Source: G963665925 sp963665925 (GTDB lineage Bacteria > Bacillota > Clostridia > Peptostreptococcales > Acidaminobacteraceae). Taken from it: DNA of 64,000 nucleotides. The translations under genes were made by a program, and so were the position numbers. Shown one piece after another: positions 42,752-52,274 of this stretch (within the stretch, counting starts at the first letter, position 1; the number at the start of each line of letters is the position of its first letter). Under the pieces are notes generated by a model. That model was not told where the DNA came from. It did not search any database and saw nothing but the letters and a program-made list of their open reading frames with translations. Location of the stretch: NCBI GenBank assembly GCA_963665925.1, contig OY762511.1:4278001-4342000 (forward strand). Direction: 5' to 3'.

Positions 42752-43207
42752 CTAGTCAAGCGGATTCTCATGGAGAAGTTTAAGGTGTTGGCGTTCTTCG
42801 TTAATTAGTTTTTCAATATCAGCGTGTCGATATTCTGGAACTAGCTTTTTCAATTCAGTTAGTAGTAAAATTGTATCCTTTTCAAGGCTTATCGCCATGT
42901 TATAACATGCAATAATATCATTTAGATCGGTTGCAGACTTAAGCATTCCAACTGTATTGCTTAGCAGCACATTCATATAACTAATGTACTCTTCTGTTAA
43001 TTGATTGTGCTCAAAATTAACAAATAAGGCTTTATAGACTTCGTAAGTGGATTTGTGCTCAAGTTCTTGCTCGGCCAACCTTTCGAAGTAATCACGCAGT
43101 TTGGAGTTGACTGTCTTGCGTGCCATTTCAACGTAATTCCTATTGCCCATTTTTTCAAGCTCTATTAAAACGTTCAGCAAATCTTCCATTGTGAAAATAG
43201 CATTCAT
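42752..43207 (-). CDS. Ferritin-like/rubrerythrin-type protein of the asr operon
   Basis: The 151-residue all-alpha protein has four-helix diiron-type ligand patterns: an early Glu in ELEKMGNRNYVEMA, then EQELEHKS near residue 67 and EERQHLKLL near 140 (ExxH motifs). The rubredoxin-like cysteine domain of full rubrerythrin is absent. It sits between asrC and the FNT channel with gaps of 12 and 26 bp. It may protect the oxygen-sensitive sulfite reductase from peroxide or oxygen (inference). GGAGG precedes the ATG. Confidence 0.75.
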   Translation of the reverse strand: MNAIFTMEDLLNVLIELEKMGNRNYVEMARKTVNSKLRDYFERLAEQELEHKSTYEVYKALFVNFEHNQLTEEYISYMNVLLSNTVGMLKSATDLNDIIACYNMAISLEKDTILLLTELKKLVPEYRHADIEKLINEERQHLKLLHENPLD

Positions 43208-43219
43208 GCCAAATCCTCC

Positions 43220-44197
43220 CTATTTGAACTGGTTGTCTTGTTTATACCAATATCCAGACCACTGAATATGTTCTGCCACTTGAGCTTCAGGGTTCAAAAT
43301 CACATTACTCATTATATGTTCTTTGAACGCATGATATCCGACTCGATCTACAATATATCCTATATGCTCTTTAGCAAGGGAGCGGTCAATATGCTGTTCT
43401 ACAAATCCATAAGTGTTCTTAATGATTTCCACAATGACATCCTCAGTGGCCCACTTTATAAAAGGCATAGCAATACGTGGATTCCTTTTCCCAGTGCGCC
43501 CCATAATGACCATTTTGAAGTATTTTTTTTCACTTCGTGTCCATGCCCCTGTAGGACACTTAAGGATACACTCGCCGCAACCAATACACTTTTCTGTATC
43601 GCGTTCTATATTGAACTCTACATTCGTTAAGGCACCAGTTACTTTCTTTTTGCAGTTTTTAACACATGCTTCACATGTTATGCAGCGACTTGCATCATAC
43701 TGCGGAATGGTTGTACAGATAATCCCAAAGTCCTGCATGTGAGCTTTAATGCAGTCGTTTGGACAACCAGTTACTGCTATTTTGAAGTGAAGATCATTTG
43801 GATAGCATTCTCTCTCCAGTCTTTGAGCTAGGGCGGTTGTATCCGCATTGGCAAATGGACAGACTCTATTGCCTATACAAGCTGACATGTTCCGTGTACC
43901 AGCTGCAGGATATCCATCCTCTCTTATGTCCATTTCCAAGCCAAGCGATTGAATCATGGGTTGAATTATTTGATTGATTTCTGAAATATCATCGAATGTC
44001 ATTCCAGGTATTTCAAAGCCTTGTCTGGCGGTAAGATGCACGGTTCCATTTCCATAATCGTCTGCAATACTCTGAACCAAAGATAAATATTCCGCTTTCA
44101 AATGCCCGCCTGGTACACGTATTCGGAGACAGGTTTTATCTCTGTTTTTTGTAATTCTATATGCATTTTTCGTGACTTTTTTGCGATCTACACTCAC
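43220..44197 (-). CDS. asrC: Anaerobic sulfite reductase subunit C (siroheme, [4Fe-4S])
   Basis: The catalytic subunit, 325 residues, reduces sulfite to hydrogen sulfide. It has two nitrite/sulfite reductase half-domains (CIGNRVCPFANADT, then TGCPNDCIKAHMQDFG, the siroheme/[4Fe-4S] ligands near residues 112 and 150) and two ferredoxin clusters (CITCEACVKNC and CIGCGECILKC near 170-205). The start is GTG at 44197, with GGAGGTGGAG just before. It follows asrB at 12 bp. Confidence 0.92.
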   Translation of the reverse strand: MSVDRKKVTKNAYRITKNRDKTCLRIRVPGGHLKAEYLSLVQSIADDYGNGTVHLTARQGFEIPGMTFDDISEINQIIQPMIQSLGLEMDIREDGYPAAGTRNMSACIGNRVCPFANADTTALAQRLERECYPNDLHFKIAVTGCPNDCIKAHMQDFGIICTTIPQYDASRCITCEACVKNCKKKVTGALTNVEFNIERDTEKCIGCGECILKCPTGAWTRSEKKYFKMVIMGRTGKRNPRIAMPFIKWATEDVIVEIIKNTYGFVEQHIDRSLAKEHIGYIVDRVGYHAFKEHIMSNVILNPEAQVAEHIQWSGYWYKQDNQFK

Positions 44198-44208
44198 ATC
44201 TCCACCTC

Positions 44209-45000
44209 CTAATCAAACATTTTTTTCGCTTTTACATAACTAAATACTGGACCTTCCAGGCAAACATAAGTTTCGTCAATCTTACAGTGACCACATTTGC
44301 CAATCCCACAACTCATCTTCCTTTCAAATGAGACTGTGATGTTTTCTTCCGGTATCCCTTGTTTGATTAACTCCAAGGTTGTAAACTTCATCATAAGTGG
44401 TGGTCCGACAACGATAGCTTTTGTTTTTGGCAAATCCGAAAGGTCCAAATCTCTAATATGTGTCGTAACCAAACCAGTCTTTCCTGTCCATTCTTCAGAA
44501 GCATGATCAACTGTAACTGTCAAATTGAAATCTTTTGCCCAAGCTACAAGATCACTTTCAAACAGCATATCTTCAGGCGATTTAAAACCCACAATGACTT
44601 GGAATGAAAGAAGCTCCTCAGCATGCTCATGAAAGTAGCGAATAACATTTTTAACGGGAGCTAAGCCTGTACCTCCCGCAATGACTATCAGTTTAGAATT
44701 CTTATAAGAATCTAAATCAAATCCATTGCCATATGGACCTCTCATGAAAATCGAGTCTCCAGGTTGCAGTTCAAAAACTGAGTCTGTCAAACGTCCTACT
44801 CTTCTTATGGTCATTGAAAGTGTGCTCTGGTCAAAATCGCTTATAGATATTGGCGCTTCGCCTACACCAGGAATGGATATTTCCATGAACTGTCCACCAA
44901 TAAGTTCCTCTTTCTTCTCAATTATGAAAGTGGAATCAACATCTGTTTCGGCCTTAATAGACAGAACCTTATATACCTCGGGCAGAAAACTATTTATCAT
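44209..45000 (-). CDS. asrB: Anaerobic sulfite reductase subunit B (FAD/[2Fe-2S])
   Basis: The 263-residue electron-transfer subunit has a FAD-binding barrel (MRGPYGNGFDL near residue 90), an NAD-binding region (VIAGGTGLAPVKNV near 105) and a [2Fe-2S] site (SCGIGKCGHCKIDETYVCLEG near 235). It passes electrons to AsrC. The ATG at 44998-45000 lies inside the 3' end of asrA, with GGGGG before it. Overlap of the two frames implies translational coupling. Confidence 0.92.
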   Translation of the reverse strand: MINSFLPEVYKVLSIKAETDVDSTFIIEKKEELIGGQFMEISIPGVGEAPISISDFDQSTLSMTIRRVGRLTDSVFELQPGDSIFMRGPYGNGFDLDSYKNSKLIVIAGGTGLAPVKNVIRYFHEHAEELLSFQVIVGFKSPEDMLFESDLVAWAKDFNLTVTVDHASEEWTGKTGLVTTHIRDLDLSDLPKTKAIVVGPPLMMKFTTLELIKQGIPEENITVSFERKMSCGIGKCGHCKIDETYVCLEGPVFSYVKAKKMFD

Positions 45001-46018
45001 TAGTTGCACCCCCTTCAACTATCTCATTTAATTTATTGATACATTTTGAGAAAGATATGTATTCAGGGCAAACATCATCACAGCGTCCACATCCAACACA
45101 CATATGGTATCCAAAACGCTTATGGAAATCATTTATTTTGTGCATGGTCTTAAATCGCATGCGCTCTCCATTCTTACCACGGAATCCATGCCCGCCCGCC
45201 ATATCAGTAAAGCCATCAATGTGACATCCAGCCCAAATCCGACGTCTTTCACCAACCTGCTGATTTGTTTGTGTGTGTACATCCTGCATTGTGAAGCAAC
45301 TGCATGTTATACATGATGTATTACACCTGCCACAAGCAACACAGCGCCGAGTATATTCTTTCCACACATCATTATCAAAAATCTCTGCTGTCACTTTTTC
45401 AACTGGTGGAATCGTCACCTTTACTTGATTTTCTTGTACAAAAGATGGCTCAAAATCTAGTATTTCTGCGTTATTTAAGCAATCAGTAAGCAGACTTTCA
45501 TCATTGACTTTCATCTTAATTTCCTGGTCACCAAAACTAGCTGCTAAGGCATAGTCTTCGGTTTTATTTGCATTCATTGATACACAGTAGCAAGTATCGA
45601 AACCATCTGTACATTCAATCATGGCAAATTTTAAAAGATCACGCCTTCTTTGATAATAAAAGTCAGAAAAGTCACCATTTTGTAAAAAGATTTCATCAAG
45701 GCGTTTGATTCCGTTTATGTCACAAGGTCTTAAAAACAAGAGTATGGGCTTAGTATCAATATCTGGTACCGTTATTTGATCTTTGGAAAAATAAAATAGA
45801 GATTCTCTTATTGGATAAAATAACTCTTTGGGCGAATAAAAGCTTTTCCTATCAACTACTAAGTCATCCAAGCTGTTGATTTCACCATATCCAATAACGT
45901 CTGTATCTGAATGTTTCCCCTTTCCAGCCATAAGCACTGGTCCAAAAATGCGATACTTTTGGGATAGTTCATCCAGAAAGGTGTTAAAAAGTTGATGTTT
46001 TAAACTGAATGCCATCAT
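44990..46018 (-). CDS. asrA: Anaerobic sulfite reductase subunit A ([4Fe-4S])
   Basis: The 342-residue subunit has two [4Fe-4S] motifs near its C terminus (CVACGRCNTSCITCSC about 225-240 and CVGCGRCDDVCPEY about 297-310) and feeds electrons into AsrB. Two ATGs are adjacent in frame (46018 and 46015). GGAG is 4 and 7 bases from them, so the second may be the real start. It is the first gene of asrA-asrB-asrC-ferritin-like-FNT. Confidence 0.92.
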   Translation of the reverse strand: MMAFSLKHQLFNTFLDELSQKYRIFGPVLMAGKGKHSDTDVIGYGEINSLDDLVVDRKSFYSPKELFYPIRESLFYFSKDQITVPDIDTKPILLFLRPCDINGIKRLDEIFLQNGDFSDFYYQRRRDLLKFAMIECTDGFDTCYCVSMNANKTEDYALAASFGDQEIKMKVNDESLLTDCLNNAEILDFEPSFVQENQVKVTIPPVEKVTAEIFDNDVWKEYTRRCVACGRCNTSCITCSCFTMQDVHTQTNQQVGERRRIWAGCHIDGFTDMAGGHGFRGKNGERMRFKTMHKINDFHKRFGYHMCVGCGRCDDVCPEYISFSKCINKLNEIVEGGATNDK

Positions 46019-46378
46019 TAATCTCCTTTTGTCAGTATTTTGTCAATCAAATATTGTATTTTGGGACTATACCGTAATTGGAATAGACCCAAATTAAACC
46101 GATAAGGTTCAATCCTTAGCAAATTAATCGGTTTTAATGATTTTGATTGTATATTAACAAACAATTCTATTCAGTAACCGATGATACCATTATGACCCGT
46201 TTGTCATTTTGCGTGTCCGGCTAATTATTCAGGTTGATGAAAATCTCAAACTGCGAGTTCCTCCATAAGCTAACAAAGTGAATATTAAAGTCCACCCCAT
46301 GGAGAAGCTAAGCGCTCACAGAGTGGACTTGAAAGTCAATCAAATTCATTTTTTCTATTTGGTGTAACTTAAATCAAA
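46019..46378. promoter_or_regulatory. Upstream region of asrA with two dyads
   Basis: ATTAAACCGAT (46093-46103) and ATCGGTTTTAAT (46127-46138) form an outer stem that encloses AAGG-TTCAAT-CCTT (46104-46117). AAGTCCAC (46291-46298) and GTGGACTT (46325-46332) form a separate hairpin around a 26-base loop. These could be operators or structured leader elements. No regulator gene is adjacent. Nothing else is seen. Confidence 0.5.
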
Positions 46379-46600
46379 TTACATAACACGCTTTCCCAGA
46401 GGATATAGTTCATTATCCTCCCTATCCATACGCTTGATAATCCTGTCGCACATATTCTTGATATCCTTTTTTGCATTCATTCTATTATTCAAGATTCTTG
46501 ATTTGGTATTATAATTATCCTTAAACACCATGAAGTCTGTGCTCAGATTACCCATTTCATTCTGGAAATCATTTGCCTTTTTCTGAAGCATCGGGTCAAT
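46379..46600 (-). pseudogene. C-terminal fragment of a hemerythrin-like protein
   Basis: The frame of about 73 codons ends NMCDRIIKRMDREDNELYP, which resembles the final helix of bacterial hemerythrins (ligand-bearing HxxxED-like region, with D/E here). Upstream the frame is open to a stop near 46611, and no start or N-terminal ligand region is present. It is probably a remnant. A 12-codon relative is at 41820-41858. Confidence 0.65.
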
Positions 46601-46703
46601 GCTATTCTTCTATATCCTCTAATTCCGTAACGTATGTTACATCCTAGCAAAATCATATATTTCATATCGATTGCACTGTTTATGCGGTTTTATCGATATC
46701 ATA

Positions 46704-46734
46704 AAAACACCTAAATTTCATATTTAGGTGTTTT
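46704..46734. terminator. Terminator after the cupin gene
   Basis: AAAACACCTAAAT (46704-46716) pairs perfectly with ATTTAGGTGTTTT (46722-46734). It lies 13 bp past the cupin stop on the minus strand, ending in T residues. Confidence 0.85.
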
Positions 46735-46746
46735 CACAAATGATTT

Positions 46747-47070
46747 CTATTTCACATAATTTTGTGGCGCGGGTGCCTTCACAACAAACAACTCGAGTAC
46801 ATCGTCGTTGCTATTTCCGACATTCATTTTAATGCCGTATGGAATTTCAAGGAGGGTACCTTTGTCATATTTATGGGCCTCCTGGTTTTCAAGTCGAATC
46901 GTCAACGTTCCGCGTACTACATTCATATAACCATTTGAATTCGAATAGTGTTCAGGTAATCCTTCACCCTTGTTAAATACCATATGAATGTAATTCACAT
47001 TCTCATCCATGATTAGTTTTTCTACAGCATTTACATCTGCTGTACTGTACTTGAATATTTTTTCTATCAT
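46747..47070 (-). CDS. Small cupin-fold protein
   Basis: The 107-residue single-cupin protein has metal-site-like residues in EHYSNSNGYMNVVRG near residue 40 and KYDKGTLLEIPYGIK near 68. The first motif carries one His and a Tyr in place of the usual HxH, so metal binding is uncertain. No substrate can be assigned. The ATG at 47068-47070 has GAGGAG before it. It is alone between two terminators. Confidence 0.8.
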   Translation of the reverse strand: MIEKIFKYSTADVNAVEKLIMDENVNYIHMVFNKGEGLPEHYSNSNGYMNVVRGTLTIRLENQEAHKYDKGTLLEIPYGIKMNVGNSNDDVLELFVVKAPAPQNYVK

Positions 47071-47185
47071 TATCTTTCTCCTCATTTAAATTCAAAATAT
47101 TAAACTTGCCTTGTGAAAGAATCAGGATTTACATTCATATCACCTCTTTCAATTAAAAAAATGGTCCAATCATATATTTGTGACA

Positions 47186-50100
47186 TTACTCATGCTGAAA
47201 TGTGACAAATAGTACTGGAATGACAATCATCGTTAGAAATGTAGCTGACAAAATCCCTCCAATGACTGTGATTGCTAATGGTGAAAATCGTTCGGAACCA
47301 AGTGCGAGCTGCAATGCCAAAGGCATCATACCTACCACATCTGAGAATGCAGTCATCATAATAGGACGATAGCGGCTCTTAACTGCTTCAATCACTGCCG
47401 CTTCAGCACCAAGGCCTTCTTCTTGTTTCTTAAGTGCGTAATCAATAACCAAAATCGCATTATTTACAACTGTCCCAGCCAATAGTATGAATCCTAGTAG
47501 GACTGGCATCGATACATATTTTCCACTGATAGCCAGAGCTGGTGCAATACCTATTATTACCAATGGTATTGATGCCATAATTGTTATAGGGTGAATGAAA
47601 GAATTGAACTGAGGTACAAGGACGAGATAAACAAAAATCACTGCGAGCCCCAGCAAGAACAGCATATCCTGCATAGATTCACCCATATCTGCACTTTCAC
47701 CGGTAAGCGCCGCAGAATAACCACTTGGTAATGGCCATGCGCGTAGAATTTCATTAATATCACCCGTTACATGGCTATATGCTCTATCGTCTGTATAACC
47801 CAAGATATCAATGGTATATTCCAGGTTTTCTTTTGTGACCATATTTGACCTCTTATTCATTTCAACACTGGCCAAGCTTCTTAAGGGTACCCTTACTCCT
47901 GAGGGCGCTGTAATGCTCAGATCCATTAAATCAGAATCCGTCGCTCTGTACTTTTCATCATAAATAAGGAGAATATCTAAAGCATCTGTGTCCTGTATAT
48001 CCATCTCTGTATCGGAAACGCCTTCAACTGACCTGTATATCTGCTGTGCCAAAGCTGCACTTGTCAGTCCAAGATTTTGAAGTTTCTCCAGATTGGGAAC
48101 TACCGTCAACTCCTGATTGTCCATATTGAAGCTCATGTACACATTCGTTGTTCCCTCAACTTTACGGATAGCTTCTTCTAATGACACAGCTATTTTGTGG
48201 AGAATCTCCTGGTTATCACCTTTTATAATCACATCTATCGGTGCAGTAGAGCTACTTGTCGCAGTTCCACCCTTTTCTTTTACCACATAGCGTTCTACAT
48301 CTGGAATTAAGGCAATTCTCTTCCTTAATTTTTCTTGAAACGTCCAAATTGACTCTTTCCTCGAATTTCGAGGAGAGAGGTTTACAGTAATCAGCGCCTG
48401 GTTTTCACCCATAACACCAAAATCACTGAGCATGGTGCTCTCTTTTTCGTATCCGATTTGAGCATCATAGTTCAGAACATTTTCCTGTTCATCCAAATAT
48501 GCCTGAATTTCTTCAATGACGCCTTTAGTCTTTTCCAACTGACTTCCTTGCTCCATTTCGATTGAAACAAACGTAGTTCCTCCATCAAACTTAGGAAGCA
48601 TCTCTATGCCATTGATAAGAATAAAAGCAAGACTCGAAATTAGCAAAATGCCAACAATCCCTACCAGCTTCCACTTATGTCGCAGCGACTTTCTGAGCAG
48701 CCCAATATATATATTAAGCACTCTATCCATCCACTGGTTAAAAGGCATCGAAACACGACTAACCATTTTTTCTGCTTTTGAAAACTTAAAGCGACTCAAA
48801 ATCACTGTAAAAAGTGGAATTATAATGAGTGCTATGGCAATCGAAGCAGTAATCGCAAATATTAGTGTCATAGAGAGTGGTCTGAACATTTCTCCAACAA
48901 ACCCCTCAATGAACAGAAGTGGAAACAAAACAATCAATGTTGTTGTCGCTCCTGCGATACTAGGGAGGGCAATTTCATTTGTACCATCCACCGCAGCATC
49001 AGAAATGGACTTACCGCCTTCCTGAAAATGGTGCATGATGTTCTCAACGACCACAATTGCGCCATCTACAACAAACCCTATGCTCAGAATAAGTGCTGAC
49101 AGCGTCACCATATCAAGCTTCATATCCGCCATTTTCATTAGGGCCAGCGTTGTCAAAAATACAAGTGGCATGGAAATACTTATGACCATTGACTGACTGA
49201 TATTGGTAATGAATAAAAGGATAATCACCATTGTAAACAATATGGCAAGGGCCACACTCGACCGCATGTTTTCTATCATTTGATTTGTAAATATGGAGTC
49301 ATCTTGCGCGAGCTCAAATTGAATGTAGGGATAGGTATCACGCAAAATATCCAGCTTACTTTTAATACTCTCAACCACATCAACCGTATTCGCATCACTT
49401 TTTTTTGTAACCATTATTGCAATTGCATCTTCTCCGTTGTACTGATACGTACTCTCGAGTTCTTCACTTGATAAACTTACCTCAGCTACATCCTTCAAAT
49501 AGACCATGGTCCCATCTGATAAATTGAATCTTAAGGTTTCTAAGTCTGAAAGATCCTCCAAGGCTGCATCTACGCGAACAATTATCTCCTTGTCACGATT
49601 TACGACTTTTCCACCAGGTGCTTTTACGTTATTTTGAACAAGCGTTTGATTTACTTGATCGTATGAAAGACCATAGGCCTCCATCCTATTTCTATCAAGA
49701 ACGACTTGTATTTCAGAGCGATTTCCACCAAAATAATTGACTGAAGCTACGCCATCTACCAACTGCAATTCAAATCCAATTCTATCTTCTGCAATTTGAC
49801 GTACTTCGCGGAGATCTGTCGTATTACTCTTCAGACTTACAGTCACGACGGGTTTATCAGATGTACTGAACTTTAAAACTTGTGGTTCCTTAATGGTGTC
49901 CGGCAACTGCTCTCTTATCCTACTAAGCGCATTCTGGACATCAATTGAAGCTTGATCCACGCTTGATCCATAAGTAAACTCAAGTCTTATCGTCGCGATG
50001 TTATCCTGTGCCGTAGCTTTGATTTCAGAAATACCATCCAAGGTTCCAAAAACATCTTCCATAGGCTCAACAACATCTGCAGCTACATCTTGTGCAGAAG

Positions 50101-50260
50101 CGCCTGGATACTGAGTCAGGACAGTAACCGCTGGAGCACTTGTATCAGGTGAAAGCTGTGTTTTCAAAGTAAATGCTGCGAACAGCCCAAATATCGCAAT
50201 TGCAATTGACAGAGAGAGCACAAAATATTTGCCTTTTACGGAAATTTGTCCAATATTCAT
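47186..50260 (-). CDS. RND-family efflux transporter (HAE1 type)
   Basis: This 1024-residue RND permease has the canonical two large loops and 12 helices, with TM4 LSIGFVVDGAIVVVENI near residue 395 (Asp-Gly where other RND pumps have Asp-Asp). The C-terminal TM11-12 region reads FILLAGTVVNNAILVIDYA near 910 and MPLALQLALGSERFSPLA near 960. ATG at 50258-50260 is 8 bases from GGGAG. A GTG at 50269 is less likely. It is cotranscribed with its adaptor, whose TGA lies 6 bp upstream, and the pair is controlled by a TetR-type operator. Confidence 0.92.
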   Translation of the reverse strand: MNIGQISVKGKYFVLSLSIAIAIFGLFAAFTLKTQLSPDTSAPAVTVLTQYPGASAQDVAADVVEPMEDVFGTLDGISEIKATAQDNIATIRLEFTYGSSVDQASIDVQNALSRIREQLPDTIKEPQVLKFSTSDKPVVTVSLKSNTTDLREVRQIAEDRIGFELQLVDGVASVNYFGGNRSEIQVVLDRNRMEAYGLSYDQVNQTLVQNNVKAPGGKVVNRDKEIIVRVDAALEDLSDLETLRFNLSDGTMVYLKDVAEVSLSSEELESTYQYNGEDAIAIMVTKKSDANTVDVVESIKSKLDILRDTYPYIQFELAQDDSIFTNQMIENMRSSVALAILFTMVIILLFITNISQSMVISISMPLVFLTTLALMKMADMKLDMVTLSALILSIGFVVDGAIVVVENIMHHFQEGGKSISDAAVDGTNEIALPSIAGATTTLIVLFPLLFIEGFVGEMFRPLSMTLIFAITASIAIALIIIPLFTVILSRFKFSKAEKMVSRVSMPFNQWMDRVLNIYIGLLRKSLRHKWKLVGIVGILLISSLAFILINGIEMLPKFDGGTTFVSIEMEQGSQLEKTKGVIEEIQAYLDEQENVLNYDAQIGYEKESTMLSDFGVMGENQALITVNLSPRNSRKESIWTFQEKLRKRIALIPDVERYVVKEKGGTATSSSTAPIDVIIKGDNQEILHKIAVSLEEAIRKVEGTTNVYMSFNMDNQELTVVPNLEKLQNLGLTSAALAQQIYRSVEGVSDTEMDIQDTDALDILLIYDEKYRATDSDLMDLSITAPSGVRVPLRSLASVEMNKRSNMVTKENLEYTIDILGYTDDRAYSHVTGDINEILRAWPLPSGYSAALTGESADMGESMQDMLFLLGLAVIFVYLVLVPQFNSFIHPITIMASIPLVIIGIAPALAISGKYVSMPVLLGFILLAGTVVNNAILVIDYALKKQEEGLGAEAAVIEAVKSRYRPIMMTAFSDVVGMMPLALQLALGSERFSPLAITVIGGILSATFLTMIVIPVLFVTFQHE

Positions 50261-50265
50261 GTATC

Positions 50266-51519
50266 TCACTCCCTCTCAACATCATAAATCGTTGCACCAT
50301 CATAAAGCTTGCGCACATTGCTCACAGCGATCTCTTCTTCCATGCCAAGACCCGACAATATTTGAATCATTCCATCAATTTCAGTCCCAATCTCTACTTG
50401 ACGTTTTAAGGCTTTACCTTCTACTATGACATAAACATATTGATCTTCATTTTGAAAAAGAACAGCATGTGCTGGAATAATTTTTGCATCATCTATTTGA
50501 TTCATCACAAAAAACGCATCCACACTATTCCCAATAAATAGGGACTTTCTCTCATTACCATCAATTTCAACTTCCACCTGTCCCATTCTCGTTTTTGTAT
50601 TTAGTCCTGGACGTATGTGAGATATGCTACCAATAATAGTGTCTTCCTGCCCTGTTATGCTTAGCTCCACCACATCTTCAAGTTGAACCCTGCCAAGGTC
50701 TTCTTCAGATAAATCTACTATGGCTTTAAGCTTAGTTCGGTCATCAATAACCGCAAGGCCCATACCTGCAATAACCGTATCTCCAACATCAAAGTTCAGT
50801 GTTCTAATAAATCCGGATATTGGCGATTCAATCACTGTGTTCTCAATACTTAAGTCCAGTTCATCAATGTTCGCTTCCAGTTCCGAAACCTGTGCATCCG
50901 CTGTCAGCATCTGTGTTTTAAGCTGTGCCTGTGCACTGTCCGATGCAGCTTGTGCTTCTTGAATCTGACTCTCTAACAAGTCTTTTTTGTGCATGATTTC
51001 GTCATAAGCGCTTTTAGAAACTGCACCGGATTGGAAAAGGGTCTCCATTTTTCCACTCTCAGTAACAAGATAAGCATAGTCTGACTCTAGTGTTTTGATT
51101 CGCTTAACAAGTGCATTTGTAGAACCAAAAGTACGCACTTCCGTTTCTAAATAATCATAGTTTATCTTGATTGTATTCAGCTTCATCTCTAGAGATTCAC
51201 GGCTTGCTCGGAGCTGGCTATCATCTAACTTCATAATCATCGTGCCAGCTTCTACATAATCTCCCTCCTTGAAAAAACATTCTACAACCTCTGCTGTCAC
51301 CTTTGCGGAAACTGCCGCAGAATTATCAGCATCAATATATCCTGTATATGCAAACCCATCTTTTAAGGTGGTACTACGCAGCATAGATGTATCAGTCGGA
51401 ATCCCAACATGCTCAACAGAAGTTAATGATTTTTCTCGAAAATTTCTTACAGTAAGAAAACCAAATACAATAATCAATATTAGAATCGAGGCCACAATAG
51501 CTTTTTTATTAATTGTCAT
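50266..51519 (-). CDS. RND efflux adaptor (HlyD/MFP family)
   Basis: The 417-residue adaptor has one N-terminal helix (VASILILIIVFGFLTV, residues 9-24) without a lipobox. A biotinyl-lipoyl domain (SAKVTAEVVECFFKEGDY), a coiled-coil hairpin (about 100-200) and barrel domains follow. It joins the RND permease. ATG at 51517-51519 has AGGAG before it. The adaptor gene is the first after a TetR operator at 51538-51555. Confidence 0.92.
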   Translation of the reverse strand: MTINKKAIVASILILIIVFGFLTVRNFREKSLTSVEHVGIPTDTSMLRSTTLKDGFAYTGYIDADNSAAVSAKVTAEVVECFFKEGDYVEAGTMIMKLDDSQLRASRESLEMKLNTIKINYDYLETEVRTFGSTNALVKRIKTLESDYAYLVTESGKMETLFQSGAVSKSAYDEIMHKKDLLESQIQEAQAASDSAQAQLKTQMLTADAQVSELEANIDELDLSIENTVIESPISGFIRTLNFDVGDTVIAGMGLAVIDDRTKLKAIVDLSEEDLGRVQLEDVVELSITGQEDTIIGSISHIRPGLNTKTRMGQVEVEIDGNERKSLFIGNSVDAFFVMNQIDDAKIIPAHAVLFQNEDQYVYVIVEGKALKRQVEIGTEIDGMIQILSGLGMEEEIAVSNVRKLYDGATIYDVERE

Positions 51520-51537
51520 TTGCAATCTCTCCTTTTG

Positions 51538-51555
51538 TGAATGAACGCTCATTCA
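51538..51555. promoter_or_regulatory. TetR-type operator upstream of the adaptor gene
   Basis: TGAATGAACGCTCATTCA is an inverted repeat of 7-bp arms around four bases. The same core (TGAATGA-N4-TCATTCA) recurs at 52185-52208 on the other side of tetR. Confidence 0.85.
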
Positions 51556-51585
51556 TTTTAGTGCAAAAGAAAGCACTCGCCTGTG

Positions 51586-52155
51586 CTAACTTCCAATTCC
51601 CTTGAATATAAACCCAAGAACTGCATCTTGTATTTGCTTTTCCGTCCTTGATAACTGCTGTGACTTTGCTATAAAGACACTGTTTCTGATGATTTGAAAT
51701 ATTAATTGCGCCCCGACTTCGCAATCCATTTCCTCAATTTCTCCAATATTTTGTGCGGTTTCAAGCATCTTTCTTATTTCATTTGGAAGCTCTATACTGA
51801 AACTCTTCATGCTATCAGAAGTCGTTCGCAGCGGTGATGTACTTTCTTGAATAAGCACACGGTTGATATTCTCATGCTCACCCAGCTCAATAAAATGAAA
51901 CTCCAGAAACTTAGTCAGGATCTCACGTAAAGTCATACCTTGCCCTTGCAGACTGCGTAGATAAGCTATTCTTTTTTCATGCTCAATTTTGAAAATATAA
52001 TCTAAGATATCTTCTTTTGTTTTGAAGTAAAGATAGATTGTACCAACTGCTATATTTGCCTCTTGAGCAATGCTCTTTACACTGGCCTTATGAAACCCTT
52101 CACGTGCAAACACTGCACTTGCGGCATTACATATTAATGCTTTTTTATCTTCCAT
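51586..52155 (-). CDS. TetR-family transcriptional regulator
   Basis: The 189-residue repressor has a TetR helix-turn-helix (AREGFHKASVKSIAQEANIA with VGTIYLYFKTKEDIL, residues 15-50) and an effector-binding helical C-terminal domain. It is flanked by two nearly identical palindromes, so it probably represses itself and the downstream adaptor/RND pump. Toxic substrates of the pump would release it. Confidence 0.93.
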   Translation of the reverse strand: MEDKKALICNAASAVFAREGFHKASVKSIAQEANIAVGTIYLYFKTKEDILDYIFKIEHEKRIAYLRSLQGQGMTLREILTKFLEFHFIELGEHENINRVLIQESTSPLRTTSDSMKSFSIELPNEIRKMLETAQNIGEIEEMDCEVGAQLIFQIIRNSVFIAKSQQLSRTEKQIQDAVLGFIFKGIGS

Positions 52156-52184
52156 AGAAACATCTCACTTTCATTTCTCACCAC

Positions 52185-52208
52185 AAATGAATGAACGGTC
52201 ATTCATTT
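52185..52208. promoter_or_regulatory. TetR-type operator upstream of tetR
   Basis: AAATGAATGA-ACGG-TCATTCATTT has perfect 10-bp arms around four bases, 30 bp before the start codon of the regulator. Confidence 0.87.
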
Positions 52209-52274
52209 CTTGTTTTCAACTTACCACATTGCAACTATTTTGTCAAATGTTTTTTCTTAGAGTGACTTAAAAAA

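Noticed and set aside
48606..49025. 139-codon frame antisense to the second RND gene
   Set aside because: Same reason: antisense shadow inside a long conserved gene.
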